A stretch of DNA of 64,000 nt, taken from Larkinella knui. GTDB taxonomy: Bacteria; Bacteroidota; Bacteroidia; Cytophagales; Spirosomataceae. Location of the stretch: positions 124,001 to 188,000 of the forward strand of contig NZ_RQJP01000003.1 in NCBI RefSeq assembly GCF_003858645.1, given 5' to 3'. Below are positions 36,486 to 44,390 of the stretch, in pieces (positions within the stretch are counted from its first letter, which is position 1; every line of letters begins with the position of its first letter). The position numbers were made by a program, and so were the translations under genes. The notes beneath the pieces are model-generated. The model was not told where the DNA came from and did no database searches. It was given only the letters and a program-made list of their open reading frames with translations.

Positions 36486-37643
36486 TTATTCCACAAATTT
36501 CGTCCACTTCTCGCTGGACTGGTTCGACTGGAGCACGGTTTCGATGAAGGCCAGTCCGCGGATGCCGTCTTCGGCCGATGGGAAGTCGGCGTATAGAGGG
36601 TCAGGTTCCTTGCCTTCCATGACGCTCCGGAGCGTGACGGCAAAATTGCGGTACAGGTTGGCAAACGCTTCGAAGAACCCTTCGGGGTGGCCCGACGGAA
36701 CCCGGATGTGGGCTTTGGCGGCTGCCGACAGTTCACCCACGGCCGGGCGGAAAATCCGTTGACCTTCCTGCGTTCGGTAAATCAGCGTATTCGGCTCCAT
36801 CTGCCGCCATTCCAGCCCGCCGAGTTCGCCGTAAATCCGGATATTGAGCGCATTTTCCTCGCCGTTGGCAATCTGGCTGGCGTGCAAAACGCCTTTGACA
36901 CCGTCTTCAAAATGCAGCAGCACGTTACCGTCGTCATCCAGTTTGCGCCCCTCGACAAAAATGGTCAGATCGGCACACAACTCGGTGATTTTCAAACCCG
37001 TGATGTATTCAGCCAGGTTCTCGGCGTGGGTTCCGATGTCGCCCATACAACCAGCCGCGCCCGATTGTGCCGGGTCGGTCCGCCAGATGGCCTGTTTATA
37101 GGAAGTGGCTTCTTCGAGTTTCGAAAGCCAGCCCTGCGGATATTCCACCACCACTTTGCGGAGTTTGCCCAGTTTACCGCTCCGCACCATTTCCCGGGCC
37201 TCTTTCACCATCGGATATCCGGTATAATTATGCGTCAGGCAGAACAGTTTGCCGGTTTCTTTCACGATGCGGGCGAGTTCTTTCGCTTCCGCTAAATTGA
37301 GGGTCATCGGTTTATCGCATACCACGTGAAAACCGTTTTCGAGGGCCAGTTTAGCCGGGGGAAAGTGCATGTGATTCGGCGTCACAATCGACACAAAATC
37401 CATCCGCTCGCCTTCCGGCAATTCCTTTTCTTTCAAAATCATTTCTTCAAAACTGCCGTAAACACGCTCGTCGGGCAAATAAAGAGCGTATCCGGTGGCT
37501 TTTGATTTTTCCGGATTGGAGCTAAAAGCCCCGCAGACCAGTTCGATTTCGCCGTCGAAAACAGCGGCCCGGCGGTGGACGGCCCCAATGAAGGCTTCGA
37601 GGCTTCCGCCAATCATGCCCATCCGAATCTTTCTGTGCGCCAT
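36486..37643 (-). CDS. Gfo/Idh/MocA-family oxidoreductase (second)
   Basis: 385 residues. Rossmann domain IRMGMIGGSLEAFIGAVHRRAA (5-26), CDKPMTLNLAEAKELARIV (DKP in place of the usual EKP, Lys near 114) and GDIGTHAENLAEYITGLKI near 195. The first glycine motif is longer (GGSLEAFIGAVH), typical of a sub-group that includes glycoside-related dehydrogenases. It is the first gene of the operon; upstream a TTTTG (37706-37710, minus) and TA-starting element 19 bases on (37679-37686) resemble a Bacteroidota promoter weakly. Confidence 0.94.
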   Translation of the reverse strand: MAHRKIRMGMIGGSLEAFIGAVHRRAAVFDGEIELVCGAFSSNPEKSKATGYALYLPDERVYGSFEEMILKEKELPEGERMDFVSIVTPNHMHFPPAKLALENGFHVVCDKPMTLNLAEAKELARIVKETGKLFCLTHNYTGYPMVKEAREMVRSGKLGKLRKVVVEYPQGWLSKLEEATSYKQAIWRTDPAQSGAAGCMGDIGTHAENLAEYITGLKITELCADLTIFVEGRKLDDDGNVLLHFEDGVKGVLHASQIANGEENALNIRIYGELGGLEWRQMEPNTLIYRTQEGQRIFRPAVGELSAAAKAHIRVPSGHPEGFFEAFANLYRNFAVTLRSVMEGKEPDPLYADFPSAEDGIRGLAFIETVLQSNQSSEKWTKFVE

Positions 37644-37799
37644 AATATAGTTCTACTGAAGGTTTGGTTTGATTTGTTGATTTCTACCTGATTATTTTGG
37701 GTTTACAAAAGGTGAAGGTTTGGAAAATCAGTTCCTACTAATCCACCCTCCAAAAATCTAAAATATAAAATCAGAGAATTTAGCCGGGAAATTAGCACG

Positions 37800-37831
37800 T
37801 TTACTTATTTTTCGGAAATTTTGTATATTTC
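37800..37831 (+). promoter_or_regulatory. Candidate promoter of the MFS gene
   Basis: TTTAC at 37800-37804, a 19-base spacer, and TATATTTC at 37824-37831, close to the Bacteroidota consensus TTTG-N19-TAnnTTTG. The MFS ATG lies about 60 bases downstream. Confidence 0.45.
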
Positions 37832-37890
37832 CATTCAATAAAACTTAGCTTTAACCACAAATTTTTCAACTAAACCCCTACAATACACTT

Positions 37891-39156
37891 ATGGCGACAC
37901 TCACGGCGACTATGCCTGTCAACCAAAGCCGACTTTTCAATGCCAGTTGTTTTGCACTTATTACCACGGCCTTTTCCTTCAGTATCCGGGCCGGTATTCT
38001 GCCCCAATTAGGTACTGAATTTGGGTTGTCGGCAACGCAGTTAGGCGTTATCAATTCCATGTTCTTTTTTGGCTTTCCCATTTCAATGATCATCGGCGGT
38101 CTGGTCTATCACTCCGTTGGCCCCAAAATCATTATGATGGTTGCCGTTATTGCCCACACGCTGGGTATTTTGCTGACCATTTATTCGGGTGGATACGTGG
38201 GTTTGCTGGTCTCAACCTTCTTTATCGGGTTTGGCAACGGTTGTACGGAAGCCGCCTGTAACCCGATGATCGCGGACATGTATACCGGTTCGAAAATGAA
38301 CAAAATGCTGAGCCGGTTTCACATGTGGTTTCCCGGTGGAATCGTACTGGGCAGCTTGATATCCAAATTCATGACGGATGCCGGCCAACCGTGGCAGGCG
38401 CAAATCTGGGTCATCATGATCCCGACGGTCATTTACGCCTTTCTGTATTTTGGACAGGCTTTTCCACAACCACGCGTTGAAGGCGTTACGTCACTGGGCA
38501 AAAACTTCGCAGCCATGCTGACGCCCTTATATATTTTTATCTTCTGCTGCATGGCTCTGACGGCCATCACCGAATTTGGTCCGCAGCAGTGGGTTGGTTT
38601 AATTATGGCCAAGAGTGGTGCCAGCCCGATGCTGATTCTGGCGCTGGTGACGGGTCTGATGGCGATCGGCCGGTTTTTCGCAGGACCCATCGTCCATAAA
38701 TTCGACCAAACCGGGGTGTTACTGGGTTCAGCGGTATTCGCCACCATTGGGATCTATTTGTTCAGCACCCAAACGGGAACTTCGGCTTACATTGCCGCCG
38801 TATTCTTCGCCATTGGTGTTTGCTACTTCTGGCCAACCATGATCGGTTTTGTGGCCGAAAACATTCCGCTGAGCGGAGCACTCGGTATGTCCATCGTGGG
38901 CGGTGTCGGTATGTTGTCAACGTCTATTTTCCAAACCATCATCGGTGGCTGGATTGACGAAGAACGGGCCGAAAAATCCGCAGCAGGCCTGAGCGGAGAT
39001 GCCCTGGAATTAGCCGCCGGGCAAGCTACGCTGGTCAAAATGACCACCTTCCCGATCATTCTCATTGTGGCTTTCACCGTTCTATGGTTCATTATGCGCA
39101 ACCGGAAACCCGGACATGGTAATGAAGCACTGGCTAATCAGCAACCTCAGTTATAA
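37891..39156 (+). CDS. MFS transporter, FucP-like sugar symporter family
   Basis: 421 residues with about 12 membrane helices. Features include AFSFSIRAGILPQLGTEFGLSATQLGVINSMFFFGFPISMIIGG at the N-terminus, GFGNGCTEAACNPMIADMY near 120, and the HMWFPGG motif near 150, typical of the fucose/galactose/glucose proton symporter branch. It is divergent from the Gfo/Idh-isomerase operon, so its substrate is probably the sugar, or a polyol, degraded by those enzymes. Ends in a strong terminator. Confidence 0.92.
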   Translation: MATLTATMPVNQSRLFNASCFALITTAFSFSIRAGILPQLGTEFGLSATQLGVINSMFFFGFPISMIIGGLVYHSVGPKIIMMVAVIAHTLGILLTIYSGGYVGLLVSTFFIGFGNGCTEAACNPMIADMYTGSKMNKMLSRFHMWFPGGIVLGSLISKFMTDAGQPWQAQIWVIMIPTVIYAFLYFGQAFPQPRVEGVTSLGKNFAAMLTPLYIFIFCCMALTAITEFGPQQWVGLIMAKSGASPMLILALVTGLMAIGRFFAGPIVHKFDQTGVLLGSAVFATIGIYLFSTQTGTSAYIAAVFFAIGVCYFWPTMIGFVAENIPLSGALGMSIVGGVGMLSTSIFQTIIGGWIDEERAEKSAAGLSGDALELAAGQATLVKMTTFPIILIVAFTVLWFIMRNRKPGHGNEALANQQPQL

Positions 39157-39158
39157 GT

Positions 39159-39205
39159 AAAAAATAGTCGGCCTGACAGCTGTTAGCAGGCCGACTATTT
39201 TTTTT
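39159..39205 (+). terminator. Terminator of the MFS gene
   Basis: Perfect 17-bp inverted repeat AAAAAATAGTCGGCCTG (39159-39175) and its complement (39187-39203), followed by more Ts. Confidence 0.92.
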
Positions 39206-39224
39206 GGTAGTTTTTAGAGAAAAA

Positions 39225-39270
39225 TTGGCATTATTTATCAAATATTTTTATTTTTGACTTATCGATAAGT
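39225..39270 (+). promoter_or_regulatory. Promoter with start-site palindrome for the small membrane protein
   Basis: TTG at 39225-39227 and TATTTTTG at 39249-39256 (21-base spacer) match the Bacteroidota promoter; directly after it is the perfect 14-bp palindrome ACTTATCGATAAGT (39257-39270), sitting where transcription would begin. A repressor could bind there. Confidence 0.55.
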
Positions 39271-39315
39271 ATGTATTGCCCGTAACCAAGTATTTTCCCT
39301 AAACAGACATTGCCA

Positions 39316-39558
39316 ATGAGTCACTTAACCCAAACCCGTGAATGGCCTTCCCTGAAATTATCGCGCTGGCAAGTTGTTCAGTTGTCGGTTCTTTCACTCC
39401 TGATTGCAGCAATGTCTTTATGGAGATTTCAGTATGAGCAAGTGTTACCTAAAATCACCCCGGCCCAAATCATGATGGAAGATCATGCGTCCTGGAATGA
39501 TCAGTCATTTGCCAAAACCACTTTACCAAACCCTTCTATCCTTAAATCACAACTCTAA
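39316..39558 (+). CDS. Small single-span membrane protein of unknown function
   Basis: 80 residues from ATG 39316. One hydrophobic helix (VVQLSVLSLLIAAMSLWRF, about 21-39) with a basic N-side, then a short periplasmic tail of about 40 residues. No known family. The case for a real gene is contextual: a good promoter about 60 bases ahead and a strong terminator 56 bases behind make a self-contained transcription unit. Confidence 0.5.
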   Translation: MSHLTQTREWPSLKLSRWQVVQLSVLSLLIAAMSLWRFQYEQVLPKITPAQIMMEDHASWNDQSFAKTTLPNPSILKSQL

Positions 39559-39612
39559 TTTTTTTGATTTGATCGTAACTTTACTACCTATCTCTATCTT
39601 GTACGACCCGAT

Positions 39613-39641
39613 GACCCGCCATTTCGGCGGGTTATTTTTTT
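39613..39641 (+). terminator. Terminator of the small membrane protein gene
   Basis: ACCCGCC (39614-39620) pairs with GGCGGGT (39626-39632) around a 5-base loop, followed by TATTTTTTT. Confidence 0.85.
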
Positions 39642-39912
39642 GCTCCTGTCTAAACCCATACGAAGTTAACCGGTGTCCAAATCTCCACTGACGCAGACCA
39701 CCAAATCCGCGGTCGACAACAAATGCGGGAAGAATTAAACGCCGGTTTTAAGACAACCTGGTCAGCCCTTCCGGCCTGCGTATTCCGGTGCATCAGAGCT
39801 GGTAGCCGGGCCGCAAGACCTCTTTTTTTGGGAGCGGTTTCATCATTTTCTTCTTACCTTAGCGGCCCAACGATCCAATCGACTACCATCCATTAACCTT
39901 GACCTCATCTTT
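39642..39912. other. Intergenic gap before the malic enzyme gene
   Basis: About 270 bases without a gene. TACCTTAG at 39855-39862 resembles a -7 element for the malic enzyme gene; the -33 side is weak. Confidence 0.3.
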
Positions 39913-42180
39913 ATGGAGAAGAAAATCCGCCGGGAAGACGCCCTCGAATACCACGCAAAAGGACGTCCTGGTAAAATTGAAGTAATTCCCACCAAAGAAT
40001 ACAGTACTCAACGTGACCTTTCTCTTGCTTACTCACCGGGCGTTGCCGAACCCTGTCTGGCCATCGCCGAAAACATCGAAGACGTCTATAAATACACCGC
40101 CAAAGGAAACCTGGTAGCGGTTATCAGCAACGGCAGTGCGGTATTAGGTCTGGGCGACATTGGCCCCGAAGCTGGCAAACCCGTTATGGAAGGCAAAGGA
40201 CTGCTGTTCAAGATTTACGCCGACATCGATGTATTTGATATTGAACTGAATACGAAAAATGTGGACGAGTTTGTCCGCACCGTCAAAATTCTCGAACCGA
40301 CGTTCGGCGGGGTCAATCTGGAGGACATCAAAGCCCCGGAATGTTTCGAGATCGAGGAGCGGCTCAAAAAAGAGCTGAACATTCCGGTCATGCACGACGA
40401 CCAGCACGGAACGGCCATCATCTCGGCTGCTGCGTTGCTGAATGCGCTCGAAATTATTGGTAAAAAAATCGAAGACGTCAAAATTGTCGTCAACGGAGCA
40501 GGAGCGTCGGCCATTTCCTGCTCAAAGTTATACATTGCGCTGGGTGCGAAAGTCGAAAACTTCGTCATGTGCGACAGCAAAGGCGTTATTCGTTCGGATC
40601 GCAGCGACCTCGATGAACGCAAAAGCCTGTTTGTGACGACCCGGAATCTATACACGCTCCAGGAAGCGATGGTGGATGCCGACGTCTTTATCGGACTGTC
40701 GAAAGGCAATGTCGTTACGCAGGACATGGTGCGCTCGATGGCGAAGGACGCGATCGTTTTTGCCATGGCGAACCCCACGCCCGAAATTTCGTACCCCGAA
40801 GCGGTGGAAGCCCGCCCGGATATCATCATGGCGACGGGGCGTTCCGACTATCCCAACCAGGTCAACAACGTGCTGGGTTTTCCGTTCATTTTTCGGGGCG
40901 CGCTGGACGTTCGGGCCACGGAAATCAACGAAGCCATGAAACTGGCCGCCGTTCACGCGCTGGCCGATCTGGCGAAAAAATCCGTTCCCGATCTGGTCAA
41001 TCTGGCCTACGGCGAATCGAATCTGATGTTTGGCCGCAAGTATATCATTCCCAAACCGGTCGATCCGCGTTTGCTGACTACCGTGGCACCCGCCGTGGCC
41101 CAGGCCGCGATGGATTCTGGCGTTGCCAAGCACCCGATAACGGATTGGGAAGCCTACGAACACCAACTGGCCCACCGCCTGGGTCAGGATAATCAGATTT
41201 CACGCGTCATTCTGAACAAAGCCAAATCGAATCCGAAGCGGGTGGTTTTTGCAGATGCCGAAAACCTGAAAGTACTGAAAGCCGCCCAACAGGTTCGGGA
41301 TGAAGGCATTGCGTTCCCGATCCTGCTCGGTGAAGTCAGCCGGATTCGTACGCTGATTACGGAAAACAACCTGGATTTAGGGAACGTACCGATTCTGGAC
41401 CCCCGCGCCCCGGAGCAGGATGAATTGATCCAGAAGTTCAGCGAACTGTATTACGAGAAACGGAAACGCAAGGGCATCAACGCGACAGAAGCGAAAAAGC
41501 AGATGTATTACCGGAATTATTTCGGGGTTATGATGGTGGAAGCCGGTGAAGCCGACGCCGTTATTTCGGGCCTGACGCGCAATTATCCCGACACGATTCG
41601 TCCGGCTTTGCAGGTGATTGGCAAGGAAGCCGGGGTGAAAAAAGTAGCCGGCATGTATATTCTGCTGACCAAACGCGGGCCACTGTTTTTCTCCGATACG
41701 ACGGTCAACTTCAACCCGACCGTTGAGGAAATTGTCGAAATTACGGAACTGACCGCCAAAGCCGTCGAACGGTTCAACATCAAACCCCGGATTGCGCTCG
41801 TTTCCTATTCCAACTTCGGGAGTGCCAAAGGCGAAGACGCGCTGAAAATGAACCAGGCCGTCGAAATCCTGCAACGCAAACACCCGGAACTGATCGTCGA
41901 CGGTGAAATTCAGGCCCACCTGGCGTTCAATACCGACCTGCTGAAACTGAATCATCCGTTCAGTAAACTGGTGGAAGAAGGTGCCAACACGCTGATTTTT
42001 CCGAATTTGTCAGCTTCCAACATCGCCTACAACCTCATGACGGAATCCGCCGGTTTCGACGCCATCGGCCCCATTCTACTGGGTCTGCGCAAACCGGTTC
42101 ATGTGCTGCAACTCGGCAGTTCCGAACGCGAAATCGTCAACATGGTCGCCATCGCGGTGGTCGAAGCACAGGGAAAATGA
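39913..42180 (+). CDS. maeB: NADP-dependent malic enzyme with phosphotransacetylase-like domain
   Basis: 755 residues, the normal length of the MaeB type. The malic domain ([56 protein letters not shown], then the NAD-binding [22 protein letters not shown]) spans about 1-430. The rest is a phosphate acetyltransferase-like domain ([17 protein letters not shown] ... [36 protein letters not shown] ... [24 protein letters not shown]), which in this family has a regulatory role rather than full PTA activity. Converts malate to pyruvate plus CO2 with NADPH formation, linking the TCA cycle to gluconeogenesis and acetyl-CoA supply. Confidence 0.96.
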   Translation: MEKKIRREDALEYHAKGRPGKIEVIPTKEYSTQRDLSLAYSPGVAEPCLAIAENIEDVYKYTAKGNLVAVISNGSAVLGLGDIGPEAGKPVMEGKGLLFKIYADIDVFDIELNTKNVDEFVRTVKILEPTFGGVNLEDIKAPECFEIEERLKKELNIPVMHDDQHGTAIISAAALLNALEIIGKKIEDVKIVVNGAGASAISCSKLYIALGAKVENFVMCDSKGVIRSDRSDLDERKSLFVTTRNLYTLQEAMVDADVFIGLSKGNVVTQDMVRSMAKDAIVFAMANPTPEISYPEAVEARPDIIMATGRSDYPNQVNNVLGFPFIFRGALDVRATEINEAMKLAAVHALADLAKKSVPDLVNLAYGESNLMFGRKYIIPKPVDPRLLTTVAPAVAQAAMDSGVAKHPITDWEAYEHQLAHRLGQDNQISRVILNKAKSNPKRVVFADAENLKVLKAAQQVRDEGIAFPILLGEVSRIRTLITENNLDLGNVPILDPRAPEQDELIQKFSELYYEKRKRKGINATEAKKQMYYRNYFGVMMVEAGEADAVISGLTRNYPDTIRPALQVIGKEAGVKKVAGMYILLTKRGPLFFSDTTVNFNPTVEEIVEITELTAKAVERFNIKPRIALVSYSNFGSAKGEDALKMNQAVEILQRKHPELIVDGEIQAHLAFNTDLLKLNHPFSKLVEEGANTLIFPNLSASNIAYNLMTESAGFDAIGPILLGLRKPVHVLQLGSSEREIVNMVAIAVVEAQGK

Positions 42181-42185
42181 GTTTT

Positions 42186-42262
42186 AAAGAATGATGAGTT
42201 ATGAATGATGAATGTCCTGATTTAGCCATTCATCGTTCATCATTCATAACTCATCATTCTTT
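42186..42262. repeat. 27-bp-arm palindrome between convergent genes
   Basis: 42186-42212 and 42236-42262 are perfect reverse complements built from ATGAATGATGA/ATGATGAGTT words, with a 23-base centre. It occupies the whole gap between the malic enzyme stop and the DUF4385 gene, overlapping the latter's stop codon. A T-run follows at 42260, so it may act as a terminator for the plus strand. Confidence 0.8.
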
Positions 42263-42751
42263 TTCTTGCCATTCCTTCCGCATCCTTTTATACTCCGGGT
42301 CTTCGCGGGCCTGGAGGTATTTTTCGCGGAAGATGGCGGCACTTTCGGCTTTGACCGGATCGGCATCGAGTGGTAACTGATCCCGGCCGTGGCTTCCGCT
42401 GCGGCCTTTTTTGTCGTCGGGAACCGGGCCGTCGTATTTCTGGCCGGTTCGGTGGTTGGCATACCGCCGGGAACGCGTCACGCCCATTTGCAGGAATTTC
42501 CGGGCCATGTCCATGCCGACAAAATCGCCGTTTTTTTTGTAGTCGAGAAATAACTGAAAAATCTTCTCCGACGACTCGCGGGCAATCTCCGGGGTCTTAA
42601 ACCGCCAATGGGGCAGAATTTCCGATTTATACGGCTCCACGAGCAGAACGCCCTGTTCGCCTTTCCCAACCTGATACAGCTCGGGTTGCTCGCGCAGATT
42701 TAACTCTTTGTAATTCAGGCTGTAGTCGAATTTCTTTTGCTCGCTTTTCAT
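42254..42751 (-). CDS. DUF4385 family protein
   Basis: About 165 residues from ATG 42751; an upstream ATG at 42781 would add 10 residues. The sequence FDYSLNYKELNLREQPELYQVGKGEQGVLLVEPYKSEILPHWRFKTPEIARESSEKIFQLFLDYKKNGDFVGMDMARKFLQMGVTRSRRYANHRTGQKYDG fits DUF4385, a conserved cytoplasmic family of unknown function. The tail is strongly charged. Same strand alone; no operon partner. Confidence 0.87.
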   Translation of the reverse strand: MKSEQKKFDYSLNYKELNLREQPELYQVGKGEQGVLLVEPYKSEILPHWRFKTPEIARESSEKIFQLFLDYKKNGDFVGMDMARKFLQMGVTRSRRYANHRTGQKYDGPVPDDKKGRSGSHGRDQLPLDADPVKAESAAIFREKYLQAREDPEYKRMRKEWQEKE

Positions 42752-42903
42752 AAGATCGGAACAGGTTTTGAATAAACTCATTCCGCCGGTTTTGGTTTGT
42801 TCACTTCGGCCGACATTGCCCCTCTCCCGAACGGATCTAACCTTTTTTCTCCATCTTGTAATATTTCCAGGCTTCCCGCGACTAATACCGTGAAAGCCTC
42901 AAA

Positions 42904-43404
42904 ATGCAGTCTGTGATGGAAAAAGAATTTGTCAGCCTGCTGAACCAGCACCCCGGTATTCTCTACAAAGTCTGTTCGCTGTACTGCCAGGAACCGGACG
43001 ACCGGAAGGACCTTTTTCAGGAGATTGTTTTGCAACTCTGGAAGGCCTATCCGGCCTTCAAAAGCGAATCGGCGGTGACGACCTGGATGTACCGGATCGC
43101 GCTGAATACCGCCATTTCCAATTACCGCAAAAAGGTCGGAAAACCGCAAGCGGTTTCTTTCTCAGAACTGGAATTTCAGATTCCTGATTTAAAGGATGAC
43201 GCGCCGGATGAAGAACTCAGCCTGCTTTACGCATCCATCGAACAGCTTTCACCCGTCGAAAAAGCCGTCATCACCCTGTATCTAGACGACAACAGTTACG
43301 ACGAAATGGCGGCCATTCTTGGTATTTCCAAATCCAATGTGGGCGTCAAGCTAAACCGCATCAAAACGAAATTAGAAAGAATAATCAAATCGACAACCCG
43401 TTAA
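42904..43404 (+). CDS. RNA polymerase ECF sigma factor
   Basis: 166 residues. Region 2 contains LYCQEPDDRKDLFQEIVLQLWKAYPAFKSESAVTTWMYRIALNTAISNYRK (-10 recognition and core binding), region 4 has LSPVEKAVITLYLDDNSYDEMAAILGISKSNVGVKLNRIKTKLERIIK (helix-turn-helix for -35). A second ATG at 42916 is an alternative start. The next gene, 11 bases on, is a membrane protein that may hold it in check; a beta-barrel receptor gene follows. Probably directs expression of these genes or of a stress/uptake regulon. Confidence 0.93.
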   Translation: MQSVMEKEFVSLLNQHPGILYKVCSLYCQEPDDRKDLFQEIVLQLWKAYPAFKSESAVTTWMYRIALNTAISNYRKKVGKPQAVSFSELEFQIPDLKDDAPDEELSLLYASIEQLSPVEKAVITLYLDDNSYDEMAAILGISKSNVGVKLNRIKTKLERIIKSTTR

Positions 43405-43415
43405 CAATCAGCCTT

Positions 43416-44042
43416 ATGAACCTGGATGAATTAAAATCGACCTGGAAAGCCTACGACGAGAAGATCCTGGTTAGCCAGAAATTGAGCGAACAACTGGTGT
43501 TCCTGATGATAAAAGACCGCTCGAAAGGCACCCTCGCCAGAATGGAACGGAACCTGAAACTGGCAGGTTTCATCATGACCGCCGTCGTATTCTTCTTCAC
43601 TGCGGCCATCGCCGGTAATGCCTTCGATTATACAAGCTGGTATTTTTACATTCCGTCCGTCCTGTATATTGTTTTGGCCCTTGTTGCGTTGGTGATAGTT
43701 ATCAAAAATGTCCGTAATCTGAGTCACGTTGATCTCAGTCGGCAGAACTTATACGACAGCCTGAAAACCGTTCTTCGGTGGCACGAAAAAGCCCAGGCTG
43801 CCTTGTCGAGAGTCTGGCTGCTGTGCATGCTGTCCGGTTTTCTGTTTGGGGTTTCCATGGTGGCCCGGAACGTTGAAGCGTATGGAACCACGAAGGTTAT
43901 TCTGCTGCTGGGAGGACAAACCGCGGTTATTCTTTTGCTTTATGCAGCCGCCCGGTGGCTATTCCATGCCTTTGAAGATACCCACGGCAACGAATTAAGG
44001 GAAAGTCTTCAGGAAATGGAGCAGCTTAAAACCGGAATGTAA
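43416..44042 (+). CDS. Four-span membrane protein next to the sigma factor, candidate anti-sigma factor
   Basis: 208 residues. The N-terminal 50 residues are soluble and charged (MNLDELKSTWKAYDEKILVSQKLSEQLVFLMIKDRSK), followed by four hydrophobic helices (around 52-72, 77-97, 132-150, 160-180) and a C-terminal soluble tail. It has no zinc-binding anti-sigma motif. Co-transcription with the sigma gene (11-bp gap) and the cytoplasmic N-domain make an anti-sigma role plausible, but this is inference from position. Confidence 0.75.
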   Translation: MNLDELKSTWKAYDEKILVSQKLSEQLVFLMIKDRSKGTLARMERNLKLAGFIMTAVVFFFTAAIAGNAFDYTSWYFYIPSVLYIVLALVALVIVIKNVRNLSHVDLSRQNLYDSLKTVLRWHEKAQAALSRVWLLCMLSGFLFGVSMVARNVEAYGTTKVILLLGGQTAVILLLYAAARWLFHAFEDTHGNELRESLQEMEQLKTGM

Positions 44043-44390
44043 CCATCTGCCTCCCGCTCGTCCGGCCTGTTGTCCGTTCAAACCAGTGATTAAATCCGTG
44101 AATTGGGCTTACCCCAAAATACAGGGGGTCTATCCTTCAAAAACCGCCATTCATCGAATAGTGGGTTCAAAGTCTTTTTCCTGACGTAAATTTGTGTCGT
44201 TCTTTTCAGGTAAGAAGTACAATCCGTTCATCCATTTAACCTACCACCTGAAGGTCTGATTTTGCCGTTCTACATTTTAAAGAGCACTTCGATCCGGCCA
44301 GCTGTCTTATGGAATGAACTTACCAATATCTTTGTATAATTCTATTTAACCATCCAAATCTGACTTCCAACACACTATTATATCAAAATT
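44043..44390. promoter_or_regulatory. Intergenic gap with a candidate promoter for the beta-barrel gene
   Basis: About 350 bases. TATCTTTG at 44327-44334 matches the Bacteroidota -7 element and lies 57 bases ahead of the next ATG; the expected -33 element is weak. The remainder shows no gene. Confidence 0.45.
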
